A DNA stretch of 64,000 nucleotides from Ambrosia x helenae. Taxonomy: Eukaryota > Streptophyta > Magnoliopsida > Asterales > Asteraceae. The stretch covers positions 123,455,682 to 123,519,681 of the forward strand of contig CM061229.1 in assembly GCA_030844895.1 (NCBI GenBank), written 5' to 3'. Positions 31,394-43,536 of the stretch are shown in pieces; positions within the stretch are counted from its first letter, which is position 1, and each line of letters begins with the position of its first letter. The notes beneath the pieces were generated by a model. That model worked only from the letters and a program-made list of their open reading frames with translations, searched no databases and was not told where the DNA came from. Made by a program: the position numbers and the translations under genes.

Positions 31394-34300
31394 ATGGCAC
31401 CTGCCACCCGAAGCAACAGTGGAGCAGACGGACTGCCCACAACACCGGCCGAGCTTGAAACTATGATATCTGAACGCATAGCTCGTGCCATCGCTGAACA
31501 CGAAGCCGCACGCTCGGAACACTCCCATGACAGGACAGGGAGTGAGCGACGAGAGACCTCCCCCAGTGGTAAGAGGTTTAAAAATAAATGAAAAAGTGAT
31601 GGGAGAATATTTCACAAACTCCTATCCCATAATAACATACTATGTTACTATTACAGGGACAGCCTCGGGAGAGCGCGGCTGCACTTTCAAGGCTTTCTTG
31701 GACTGTAAGCCACTAAACTTCAGCGGCACTGAGGGTTCCATAGGCCTGGTCAAATGGTTCGAAAAGACCGAGGCAGTTATCCGCATCAGCGGGTGTACCC
31801 CTCGACAGTCTGTCATGTACGCCACCAATCTGTTCCTAGATCAAGCGCTAACTTGGTGGAACGGCCAGGTACAGTCTTTAGGAGATGAGGTTGCATACAC
31901 TCTATCATGGGCGGCACTGAAGGAACTAATGACTGCCGAATACCGCCCGGCAAGTGAAGTTCAGAAGTTGGAAACCGAATTCTGGAACCTCACCATGGTA
32001 GGAGCAGACGTCACTGGGTATACGTCAAGATTTCATGATCTCGCACGACTGGTACCTCGCCTGGTTACACCAGAGAAGAACAAAGTGGAACGTTACCTAT
32101 TCGGGCTAGCACCACAGATTCGCAGCATGGTCACCTCTTCCAAACCCACGACCATGCGCGAGGCAATTGATCTGGCACTAAGTCTGACTGAGGATGCTAT
32201 CCGCATGGGTACCCTTATCCGCCAAGTTTCTGGGTTAAAAATTTCTGAAGCAAGTAGCGTTGAGGCCAAGAAACAGGGATCAAGTTCAGCGGTTGCAACT
32301 AATGATCAGGGTAACGGGCAGAGGTTTGGGAAAAGGAAGAGAGATGGGGGAAGAAGGGATCGAGCATCGGGTAGCTCGAACAAGAAAGGAAAGGGTTATG
32401 CCGCCACAGGACGTGGTAACAATAACAACAACAAACAGGGAAACCAAGGGAGAAACAATGGATTGACTTGCGGGAAGTGCCACCGCACCGGGCACAAGAC
32501 TGAAGAGTGCCGATCTGGAGCACCAAAGAACGGAGGGGCCAGACCCTGTTTTGCATGCGGGTCATTGGACCATTGGAAGAAAGATTGCCCCAAAGTCAAC
32601 AATCAGGCCCGTGGCCGGGCTTTTGTAATTGGAGCCGGTGACGCACGGCAAGACCCCAATGTGGTCACTGGTACGTTTCCTCTAAATGGTCATTATGCCT
32701 CTGTATTATTTGATACCGGTGCTGACTTTAGCTTCGTATCCATCGAGTTTAAAAGACTACTTGGTTTAAAAACTAGCAAACTAGATACACCCTACTCTAT
32801 AGAACTGGCTAATGGTAAAACTATTGAAACAAGAGAGGTAGCTAAAGATTGTAAGTTAGAACTCTGTGGGCACGAGTTTGGGATTGATCTATTGCCGGTC
32901 GTATTGGGAAGTTTTGACATCGTTGTTGGCATGGATTGGTTGTCCGCGCACCGTGCCATTGTGGTTTGCAACGATAAGGTTATTCAGGTTCCCCTCGCAA
33001 GCGGTGAAACTCTCTCAATTCAAGGTGAAAGACACGGGACGCCACTAAGGATTATTTCGAGCATGAAGGCTCGTAAGTGTCTGTGAAAAGGGCTTGTCGC
33101 ATTCTTGGCACACGTAGTGGACAAGAAGGCCGACGAGCGAAAGTTGGAAGACATTCCAGTCGCCAAAGATTTTCCGGATGTATTTCCAGAAGATTTGCCG
33201 GGGTTGCCACCACCTCGACAAGTCGAGTTCCGCATCGACCTCGTTCCCGGAGCAGCTCCTGTGGCACGATCGCCATACCGCCTAGCTCCATCAGAGATGC
33301 AGGAACTGTCCAGCCAGCTACAAGAATTATTGGACAAAGGTTTTATAAGACCGAGTTTCTCACCTTGGGGAGCTCCCGTCTTATTTGTGAAGAAGAAGGA
33401 TGGCACATTTCGCATGTGCATCGACTATCGAGAGCTGAACAAGCTAACCATCAAGAATCGCTATCCTCTCCCCAGGATCGACGATTTATTTGATCAGCTC
33501 CAAGGTTCCAGCTATCACCAGTTGCGTATACAAGAAGAAGATGTACCAAAAACGGCCTTCCGAACCCGGTATGGACACTACGAATTTTTGGTGATGCCGT
33601 TCGGCTTGACCAACGCACCAGCGGTTTTCATGGACCTAATGAACCGCGTGTGTAAGCCATACCTGGATAAATTCGTCATTGTCTTCATTGACGATATTTT
33701 GATCTATTCACGTACGAAAGAAGACCACGAGAATCACCTTCGGTTAATTCTTGAAGTATTACGCAAAGAGAAGCTCTATGCTAAATTCTCGAAATGTGAC
33801 TTTTGGATTCGGGAAGTTCACTTTTTAGGTCACGTGGTAAACGAGAAGGGCATACACGTTGATCCAGCCAAGATCGAGGCGATTAAAAATTGGGAAGCAC
33901 CTCGAACTCCTACCGAAGTACGACAATTTCTAGGCCTCGCGGGTTATTACAGAAGGTTCATCGAGAACTTTTCAAAGATAGCGCAAGCTTTAACCATGTT
34001 AACCCAAAAAGACAAGAAATTTGAGTGGACGGAAAAGCAAGAGGCAGCATTCCAATTATTAAAAGACAAGTTATGTGGCGCTCCGATACTGTCACTCCCG
34101 GACGGTACGGAAGATTTTGTGGTTTACTGTGATGCCTCGCATCAAGGGTTGGGTTGTGTATTGATGCAGCGAGAAAAGGTAATAGCTTATGCTTCCAGGC
34201 AACTGAAAATCCATGAGAGGAACTACACTACACACGATTTGGAATTAGGTGCAGTGGTATTCGCTCTCAAGATATGGAGGCACTATTTGTACGGAACCAA

Positions 34301-35971
34301 ATGCACGATTTTCACGATCATAAGAGTTTGCAGCACATCTTTGATCAGAAGGATTTGAATATGCGACAACGGCGATGGGTTGAATTATTAAACGATTACG
34401 ATTGTGAGATAAAGTACCATCCCGGTAAGGCGAACGTCGTAGCCGACGCCTTGAGTCGTAAGGAACGGGTTAAACCATTGCGTGTTCGAGCTTTAGGATT
34501 GACTATCCACACGAATATGACTGAACGAATTCGTGAAGCTCAAGTTAACGCCCTCAAACCCGAGAATGTCAAGGGTGAAAGGTTACGAAAGATGGTTGAT
34601 TCACTGGAACCAAAAGCGGACCAGACATTGTATTTCATGAATAGAATTTGGGTTCCAGTATATGGTGGATTGCGTGAGCTAGTATTGGCCGAAGCTCACA
34701 GTTCTAGATATTCGGTTCACCCGGGTGCAGACAAGATGTTCCACGATTTGAAGGAACTTTATTGGTGGCCGAATTTCAAAAGGGATATAGCAGCCTATGT
34801 TGCGCGATGTTTGACTTGCGCAAAGGTCAAGGCTGAGCACCAGAGACCTTCCGGTTTGCTCCAGCAACCGGAAATACCGGAATGGAAATGGGAACGAATC
34901 ACCATGGATTTCATTACCAAGTTACCTAAGACGACAAGCGGCCATGACATGATCTGGGTAATCGTAGTTCGATTGACGAAATCTGCACACTTCCTCCCGA
35001 TACGCGAAACGGACAGGCTGGAGAAACTTACCCGCTTGTACATTAAGGAGGTGGTATCTAAACACGGTGTACCTGTTTCTATCATCTCCGATCGAGATAG
35101 TCGTTTCACGTCAAGATTTTGGGAAAGTTTGAACGAAGCCCTCGGTACTCGCCTTGACATGAGTACCGCATATCACCCCCAAACGGATGGTCAAAGTGAA
35201 CGAACCATCCAGACCTTGGAAGATATGTTACGGGCATGCGCGATAGATTTCGGAGGTAATTGGGATACGCACTTGCCATTGGTAGAATTTTCTTATAACA
35301 ACAGTTATCATACGAGCATTCAAGCCGCACCGTTTGAAGCTTTATATGGACGCAAGTGCCGATCGCCATTATGTTGGGCGGAAGTTGGGGAAAAGCAACT
35401 CACCGGGCCCGAAATTGTTCAAGAGACCACGGATAAGGTCTTTTTGATAAAGGAACGCCTCAAAGCGGCCCGGGACCGCCAGAAAAGCTATGCTGATATG
35501 AGGCGCAAGCCTTTAGAGTTTCAAGTCGGAGACAGGGTCCTACTGAAAGTGTCACCTTGGAAAGGTGTCGCGCGCTTTGGGAAGCGCGGAAAGCTGAACC
35601 CGCGATATATTGGACCATTCAAAGTCTTGTCCAGGGTAGGCACAGTGGCATACAAGCTCGAGTTGCCTCAAGAGCTTAGTGGAATACACGACACGTTTCA
35701 TGTGTCGAACTTGAAAAAGTGCCTATCCGACGAAACTCTCATTATTCCTGCTGACGAGATCCAGATTGACGACAAGTTACATTTTGTGGAAGAACCAATC
35801 GAGGTAACTGATTGGAAGGTCCAAAAATTAAGGCGCAGCAAGATCAGATTGGTCAAAGTGCGCTGGAATGCCAAGCGTGGACCGGAGTTCACGTGGGAAA
35901 GGCTGGACCGGATGAAGCAAAAGTACCCCGCCCTATTCGAGAAGACACCTATACCGGAGAACTCGAAGTGA
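31394..35971 (+). pseudogene. Chromovirus gag-pol polyprotein, one stop and one frameshift
   Basis: The ATG at 31394 opens MAPATRSNSGADG. An intron-like 88-base segment (31569-31656) is needed to join to the gag core (FKAFLDCKPLNFSGTEG, LDQALTWWNG). Two CCHC-type zinc knuckles follow (CGKCHRTGHKTEEC and CFACGSLDHWKKDC), then protease with LFDTGADFSFVS. A TGA at 33084-33086 interrupts the linker before RT. RT holds LPRIDDLFDQL and VFIDDILIYS. RNase H has VYCDASHQGLGC, and a one-base loss near 34313 (ATTTTCAC|GATCAT) shifts the frame. Integrase has its HHCC finger, MDFITKLP, IISDRDSRFTS and the SERTIQTLEDML glutamate. The tail (KVRWNAKRGPEFTWE) is a chromodomain-like motif of the Tekay/Del clade. 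Confidence 0.92.
31569..31656 (+). other. Intron-like segment inside gag
   Basis: 88 bases from GTAAGAGG to TTACTATTACAG, AT-rich against a GC-balanced flank, with in-frame stops. Removing it joins the upstream 58 codons plus one base exactly in phase with the downstream gag frame (S-G-T). Donor and acceptor both fit the plant consensus. Confidence 0.6.
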
Positions 35972-35993
35972 ATTCCGGGACGGAATTCTCTTA

Positions 35994-36005
35994 ACGGGGG
36001 GAGAA
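35994..36005 (+). other. Polypurine tract of the chromovirus
   Basis: ACGGGGGGAGAA lies immediately before the 3' LTR. Confidence 0.9.
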
Positions 36006-39000
36006 TGTAACAACCGGCAAAAATAAGGTAATTCCGTACAATTAATTAATATATGATTAACGTAATTAAATGCAATTATGTGTGATTTAATTATCAAGGC
36101 CTTAGGGAATAGCAATTTCCAAATAGTGCATAGGAATGCATACGTTTAATGGTAAAGCATGATTGGATCATGTGCGAATAAGTTATCCGGTACGGATGAT
36201 GGCAATTACCCGGTAATAATTAAATAAACGAAACGAATCCCGGACACCCAGGATATAAAATAAAGGGTATTTTCATAAGATATAATGGGTTTTGGAACTC
36301 CAAAACCATAAATGAAAACGTCTTGTACAAATCTCCCGGTAACGAATAAAGTGCGCGTATCGCACCCGATACGCGTATAACTCGTAATTTCACCCGGTAA
36401 AGGCCTAAATAATCAATCAACGCTTAAAATAGACTATATTTAAGTGTTATTTAAGGTATATTTAATGTCCGGATGACGCGTGATTAAAACCCGAAAAATA
36501 CCCGAACGACACCCGAACGACGGGGGATTAAACATAACAATTAATGGGTTAATATTTGAAGTGGTGGACCCCACCCAACCCCTCTAAGGGCCGGCCTAAT
36601 GGCCTTATTACAACCACATTTTATAAATATTAATCATAACCTAGAAAGCTAAAGGATTAAGCATGCATGCAAAGCCAAAAGTGTGTAAGTAAACATCTAG
36701 TACAAAAGCACTCTAACCTTGTCCCCTTGTAAGAATTTTCGGCCATAGGCCACTACCATCCAAGACAAGACTCAACCAAGGATACACTAAGCATGCACAC
36801 ATGCTTGTATAAGATCTAATGCAAGTCATGATGAGATTACAACCCTTTGGAAAGATTAGCAAGCAATCTCCTAACCATACATACATACATACGGCATTTT
36901 ACACACACATACATATCATCATTTCAAAAATCTCCCAAGTACACTCATGATCTTCCATAAGATCTCTTAATCTCTAGCATCATTACATGAGTTGGATATA
37001 TAATAACACATGTTAGAAGATTGAATCACCAAGCAAAACAAAACCTCTTTCTTCCTCCCTTGTGGCCGTGGGATTGCATACACACATACACATTGTTCTT
37101 TCAAGTTTTTACATCTCCAAAATACTTAAAATCATCCATCATCCAAACCCCTTTTGTGTGTTTCAAGAGCTTGGAGCTAAACCACTAGGAAGAACACACT
37201 AAACCCCTCTCAAATCCAAGGTTTTTGTCTTCCCTAGCCTTGTGCTAGTAGTAAGCTTCTTAATCTTGTTTTTGATTGTTATTTTTCATGTATGTGTTCC
37301 TAGTAGCAAGTTGTACATGAAGGGTTTAAAAATGGTTTTGAACATAATCTTTAATAGGTTTTCATGTGTAAAATGGAAGGTTAAAGATATAAAAATAAAC
37401 CATGGATTTGATGATGATGATATATTAGTCTTGAAAATATGTGAAGTTTACATATAAGACTAAGTAGGATGATGTTTTGGTTAATATTTTGAGATGAACT
37501 TGAATATGTTAAAACTAACTTTAATTCATCTTACTATGATCATTTAAGTAATAATATGTGGTAAAACATGTTAGAAGTTCATAAATGAATAAGATGGAAA
37601 ATTAAAGTTAACTCACTTAGATGAATGAAATTTTGATGAAATGGACAAATACATAAAACACACATATAATTAGTCTCTCATATGGAATATAAGACTAACC
37701 TAAGTGTTTTGATACAAAAATAACTTACCTATAAAAAGTTGAATCTTCAAAGTTAACTATTTTGAGTGAAAAATGCCAACTTTGAAAGTTAGAATAGAAA
37801 AATGCAACTTTTGTAAGTTAAGGGACTAAAATGAACATTTTAGAAACTATTAGTCCAAAAATACAAGTATGGAAAGTTTGGTGTCAAAAATGTAAGTATT
37901 AAAGTCTAAGGATGATTTTTGTAAATACTAGTAGAAATACTTGGGTATTTTGTATAAAAGTGTATTTTTGAAAGTTATAAAATATAAAAGGGTTTTAACA
38001 TAAGGATTTTTATAAAATAGAGATTTTATAAAAATATTAAACAAACTTGGGAAACTTATACAAAAATGAATACTTTTATATAAATGGGAATATAAAAGTG
38101 TTGGAAACATTTTTGTAGTTAAGTTGACAAGTTGGGTTAAAAATACATAAGTATTTTAACCATCCAAGTAACATGTGAAAATAGGAAGAAATATGGAAAA
38201 TATTTCTATAAAATACATGTTGGGAAAAACTTGGAAAAATTAACTAATCGAGTTAAGATATCAAACTAAAACGCGTTAACGAACCATAACCGGACAAAAT
38301 ATGAGAAAAATGCCATTGCGGCAAGATAAGAAAAATATATATTTTAAGAGGTAAAATATATATATATACCTTGGGTGAAAATAAATAAACACTTTCCTAA
38401 GTGTTGGAGGATTAATTCGTGGGAGAAACACATGACACAAACGAATAAGACGTTAAAACAAACGTATAAACTTAACAAGAAAAATTACACATTTATATAT
38501 ATTTGTACGCTCGTCTCGGCAAAATCCTAGTATATCTACTTAATGGGAAAGTAGATATGCGGGAAGGAAAGCCGCGACGAGAAGACAAGGATGTATATAT
38601 GTGTACGTCGTACCAACGAAATCCTAGTATATTTATTTGAATGGGAAAATAAATATGCGGTATGGTGAGTTGAATCGGACGTTAAGAATATACGATCGAA
38701 CGACAAAATCTTAGCATATTTGTTTAAATGGGAAAACAAATGTGTGGCAAAGCGAGTCGGGTCGAGGATTGAAATATATATTATATCGAGCGATGCGATC
38801 TTAAGTATAATTATTTAAATGGGAAAATAATTATATGTTAAGTGAAGACGGGTCGATGATAATAAGATACAAGTTATGGAAATATTAACAAGAGTAATAT
38901 ATAACTTGTAACACAAAGGGTAATGTAACGCCAACGAAACCTAGGATACACGCTTAATTAAACGGGATTTGGAACAACGTGTGGTCGGGAGTTGGGTGTA

Positions 39001-39860
39001 CAACTTGCCAAGGCACATGCACTATAGGAATAGTGACTTATACGTTTAGGACGTTGTAGGTGCAAGACCACCCTTTGCTATTCACCTTATTGAGCCAGAC
39101 GCAGTTACAGGTGAGTTTCACGGCCCCATTTTAAACTATTTTTACGTTTTCCGGGGGAAAGATATGTTAGGGATAGTGTTTGACGGATTTAATACTTGAG
39201 GTGTGACCGCCACTCGGGGTTGAGTCCTCGCCTCTATAATCATTTGTTCAGGGAATTGAAACCGGAGGAATATTCGAATAGTACTATTGGTGCCTGACAA
39301 GGCCCACCCCTAATCGATAGCGTCGATTATGCATTAGGTTATGCCTGGGGTGCAAATATTCTGAACTTAAGTCGTGGGAAACCGAGTAACGACTTGGAGC
39401 GGGGCACAATTATTATATGTCTTGGTTTGATTATAGTCTCAAGTAAATTTATAGGAATTTGCAACTCCTATATATTGTCATAACATGGTATTCCCAAGTA
39501 TTCAAGTTTTAGAAACTGAAAACCTGTGAACTCACCAATATATTTATATTGACGAAACTTTTTAAAACATATCTTTCAGGTAACTAGAAGATGAAAGATC
39601 AGGCAAGCAGGGTCGGGGAATCTCCAATGCGACGTCAGGCTTTTGTGGGGTTTCACCTTTATTTCCCAAGGCATTTGGGATATATTTGAGAAACCTCTGA
39701 GTTTATTTCAAAAACAATTATCTTTTGTGTAATGTTTGAAACTGATTCGACGTCATAATAAATGACCCATTTTCTTAAATTACTTGTGTTTAGCCATAAC
39801 CTTGACTTTATGCTTTTGAACCGTCGCGCCACGTGTTTCCGCCTTTGTCGTGGTGTGACA
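36006..39860 (+). repeat. 3' LTR of the chromovirus
   Basis: 3,855 bp, near-identical to the 5' LTR. Visible differences are about eleven, including one inserted C in the TATATATACCTTGG stretch and several C/T or G/A changes. Confidence 0.95.
38510..38865 (+). repeat. Array of four hairpins, 3' LTR copy
   Basis: Same four units and loops as 27985-28340. Unit 2 ends ATAAATATG here instead of ATAAATATA. Changes between the LTR copies otherwise fall outside the four stems. Confidence 0.9.
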
Positions 39861-40668
39861 GTTATCTTCTTCGATGGCACCATCGCTCAGATCAATAAAT
39901 ACTGATATCTCTTTATCTATTGATATTTTTAATTTTAATTTACTGTTTAATAGGAATGCATTGTTGTTAGATCTTCAAATTGTGTTACTGGAATCATTCA
40001 AGATGGTTTGTGTGAGAGGTTACAAAGATGTGATAAGTTTTTGAATGGTTGCAACTCCCAAATTAAGTTAAGTGATTGTTTAGTTGATTAGGTTAGGAAT
40101 TATAGGAGTCATTAGAATGTGAGAGATTGAAGAGATGTGATTAGTTTTTGAATAGTTGCAGCTTACTTAAGTGATTGTTTAGCTGATTAGTTATTAGGTT
40201 TAGGTTAGGGAATATGAGTTATTACTGATTAGAATACTATAGACATGCAGTGATTGAGTGTGAGGGATTGGAGAGATGTGATTATGTTTATGTACTTTGA
40301 GACTTTGAGTAGATTTTTGCTAGCAATAAGTTTGAATTAAGCTGTATTGATGTTAAATAACTATAAGTAAATGACTATTGGTAACTAGTAAGTTCAATTT
40401 TGGTTCATGATTGTTTGAATTAGAAGTTTTTATAGTTTGTTGGTTGTTGAGGGGTGACAGTAGGTTATGAAAAGTATTGACACTAAGGAAGATTGTGAGT
40501 TTTAGAGTTTTTTTTTTAGATTTATTGAGATGGAAATAAAAATGCATATTTTGGACATCCTAAATCTAATATTTGAACTAGAATTTGTCTATCCCGGTAT
40601 GCTCCCGGCTAAATCCTAATATTTGCTATATTTGAACTAGAATCTATTTATTCCGGGGTATAAACTAG
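39861..40668 (+). mobile_element. Helitron remnant, 3' part
   Basis: After the chromovirus and the tail of the disrupted gene fragment, 40010-40270 matches 12130-12430 of the first Helitron (shared GATTAGGTTAGGAATTA, GGAGTCATTAGAATGTGAGA, ATAGTTGCAGCTTAC). It ends in GGGGTATAAACTAG (CTAG at 40665-40668) with T next. The hairpin is degraded (CCCGG...CCCGG at about 40595-40612). Its 5' part would lie left of 25482. Confidence 0.55.
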
Positions 40669-40669
40669 T

Positions 40670-41630
40670 TAATATTATATTTCTCTTTTTAAACATTGTA
40701 AGTTCTTAAGTTATGCAAATTTTAAAGGAATGGTATAACAGCTATAATTAAAATAAATATATAAATATGTATATTTAAATTTAAATATAAGAAATCATTC
40801 ATATATAATACTCACATGTATGTGTATGTAAAGTTAAGTATATACAGGGTTTCCATCAAAATAAGGCTAAAGGAGTTCATTTTCTTGTCATAAATGATAC
40901 ACTTATTTTTACAAAAATGCATAAATTTTATTCTTATAAAGAAAAATATAATAAGTATTTGTTTATGGTCCAAGTTTTTCAAAACGTCGACTAGTTAACT
41001 GCTGTCAGACACATGACCTCGCCTTTGAAGTAACTTGACCCAAAACAATAGGGTTTCCATCTAGCTCCTTTTGCAGACAAGCGATAGGATTTCAATACAC
41101 TATATCAAATTGAACCAAAATTTGATTAACCAAATCGTAACGGACATAATCAAACTGAACCTAACAAAACAAAAACTGACAGTTAGAGCCTTCTGATAAC
41201 TGACTTTTATAGTTCAGCTCAGGTTATACTTGTGCCACTGAACTTAACTATAACAACCCAAGTAACTTGTGTCATGTAATTGTTCGTTTTGTCCTCATAG
41301 GTTGCCTATCAAGAATTCATGGTTTTGTTTTCACACGACGAATTGTTCCTCCAAACAAAACACGCACTGGTAGAGAAGGTTTTAGTCCACTTATAAGAAG
41401 GCTTTGTTATCCCCTCAACCAATGTGGGACTTATATTTGTAATAACCCAAATAAGTCGTGTCCGGATATTGTCTATTTGCCTATGAAAGATTTGCCAGTC
41501 TAGAAACTCAAGAGATCTTGGTCCCGTAGTAATAATAATAATAAAATAAAAATAAGGTTGAGGTGTCTAGTCCCATAATGAACAATTCTAAAATAAAGAA
41601 AAACAGTCAAACTGTTAAAGCCAACATTCA
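40670..41630. other. Intergenic spacer
   Basis: AT-rich to 41240. From 41249 to about 41515 a GC-balanced block (TATAACAACCCAAGTAAC ... TAATAACCCAAATAAGTCGT) looks like a piece of a repeat, perhaps LTR-derived. No ORF is supported. Confidence 0.4.
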
Positions 41631-41856
41631 GGGCCTGTTTGGTAGCCTTTTAATGAGGCTCTGAACCATTCAGCTCTGGATGGTTCAGCATTCAGACTGT
41701 TTGTTTCAACCTAAAAAAGGCTTTGAATGGAATGGTTAAGAGCTGAACCATTCAGACTTGGTGTATAGCTGAATCATTCAACACTTAATCATGCAGAGCC
41801 TCTTAGCCATTCAAACATCTTAATGATTCAACACTTAATCAACCAAACAGCCCCCC
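41631..41856. mobile_element. MITE with GGGCCTGTTTGGT-type termini
   Basis: Left end GGGCCTGTTTGGT, right end ACCAAACAGCCCCCC. The interior has inverted GAACCATTCAG / CTGAATCATTCAA phrases. No ORF. The target duplication is unclear, so the superfamily (hAT or Harbinger) is not fixed. Confidence 0.6.
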
Positions 41857-42506
41857 AGACTTGTAGTTTTTATATTGTGGTTCCTTGCTCTCATTGAATC
41901 ATTTGTAATTCTAACCGCTCTCTAACTGAGATCAATCTTCTTACTTGCTGCCAGTAGGATTCCATCTTGCCGACTTGTTATACCTTTATTTGTTCATCGA
42001 AGGCTCGAAGTGTGCTTAATTTATGCTTGTATCAACAAGGTATGCTTTTACCAAAGCCCATCTCACCTGGTAATCTAGGAGTCAAGCTGTAGAAAATACT
42101 TGTGACGTTTCGATTTGCGAGTTAGTATTTTTGCTCTTTTTTGTTTTTTTGTTGATGACCTATCATTCAATTCAAAATTTTATATATTTATCATTGTAAC
42201 ATTACTCACCCAATGTTACGGTCAAAACAAAATTAAACTAAGTATGCCATCTTAAATAAATTGTGATCTCCAAATCTCCAATGCATTATGTTCAATTCCA
42301 CTTAAAATTAAGTGGTCCTACCATTGATCTGCCAACGTAGACGTTGTCGTCCTATTAAGTGGAGTTGTATTTACGTTGTCTAGAATTCAATATGTTAGGA
42401 CATGACTAATTGCCATTGTATTTATGTTGCCAATCAACTTCTTCCAAATTCATATAAATACAAAAATACACCAAAACTTCTTAAGTATTATATACATCAT
42501 TGTAAG

Positions 42507-42567
<61 letters not shown>
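42507..42567. repeat. (ATT)n microsatellite
   Basis: About 20 uninterrupted ATT units. Confidence 0.95.
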
Positions 42568-42569
42568 TA

Positions 42570-43190
42570 ATTAAACCTTTGTTTCTTTACCTTAATCTTC
42601 ACAATTTTTATAAGGTGTTTTTTTTGCTAAAGCTTTTACCCCGGTTTTGACGTGTTTTTTACCATATCGTTTTACTGCACCGTTTACACATGTATGTTGT
42701 ATGTCTATATTGCTAATGACACTTTTTTTCTTGGTATATTGGATTTAAACAATTCCAACTATGAGTTATTGGCTACTAACCTGCTACCAGTCTCAACTTT
42801 AAAAATCAATACTAATGGTCACACCTTTTAACATATTTTCCACCAACATACCATGACTATCAGGGCCCGTTTGTTTCACGTAATCCATCGGAATTGGAAT
42901 AAAAAAATATTGTGTCAAATATAATATTTGGTTGGTTAAATAAGGAATTTGAATTGGAATTGATTCCTCCAAATTCCACCAACCTAAGGAATTCAAAAAG
43001 GGTTATATTATCTACACATTTCTGAAATTTTTCAGAAATCCCCTATACGGGTCGTAAAGAGTACCATGACCTGTATAGCGTTAAAACTTAAATATCTACG
43101 GTCTGTGGAGACATTTACGGGCAGTATATTTGTACGAGGTATTGTCCCAATCATTGGCAATAAATGTCAATCATTGGGTGGGGCACATGC
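42570..43190. other. Spacer with a partial MITE
   Basis: At 42863 GGGCCCGTTTGTTTCACG starts a MITE-like stretch rich in GGAATTGGAATT. No matching right end is found. The rest holds no recognised feature. Confidence 0.4.
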
Positions 43191-43194
43191 ATAC

Positions 43195-43385
43195 AGGGCG
43201 ATGCTTAGTTGGGGCGGGAGGGGGCGGCTGACCCCCCGAATTTTCGTGCAGAAGTTCCGATTATATAGTATTCGTATAGAAAATTTTGGAAATATAGGGT
43301 TTCGACCCCCCGAAACTGGTTTTCGACCCCCCAAAACTAGTGACTTCGGACCCCCCGAACTTTCGGGTCAAGCTTCGTCACTGCA
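43195..43385. repeat. Short tandem GACCCCCCGAA repeats
   Basis: Five degenerate copies of a G/CACCCCCC(G/A)AA(A/T) motif occur between 43230 and 43365, each followed by ACT or TTTCG. Origin unknown. Confidence 0.6.
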
Positions 43386-43536
43386 TACATATCTTTGGCT
43401 GACACATTTATACACGACCCGTGGATGGTTTTTATTTATTTTAATTTATTTCAAAAAGTACAAAACTTCTTGTGGAAGCTTTGTTTTTCCACGGCTCTTT
43501 GAAAGCTCGTTTACAATTTTTGTTCAATTTTATATA

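Larger units (their letters stand above)
25482..39860 (+). mobile_element. Full-length Tekay/Del-type Ty3/Gypsy chromovirus
   Basis: A 14.4-kb element with LTRs of 3,854 and 3,855 bp (25482-29335 and 36006-39860), starting TGTAACAACC and ending GTGACA. Flanks are ATTAT (25477-25481) and GTTAT (39861-39865), a target duplication with one mismatch. In order it has an initiator-Met primer site, an extra acidic/proline-rich ORF, gag, protease, RT, RNase H, integrase, a chromodomain-like C-terminus and a polypurine tract. About eleven LTR differences are visible by eye (~0.3%), so insertion is recent. Two frameshifts in the first ORF, one stop and one deletion in pol make this copy non-autonomous. 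Confidence 0.93.

Noticed and set aside
42402..42650. Plus-strand ORF with a poly-Tyr run
   Set aside because: Translation of the ATT microsatellite at 42507-42567.
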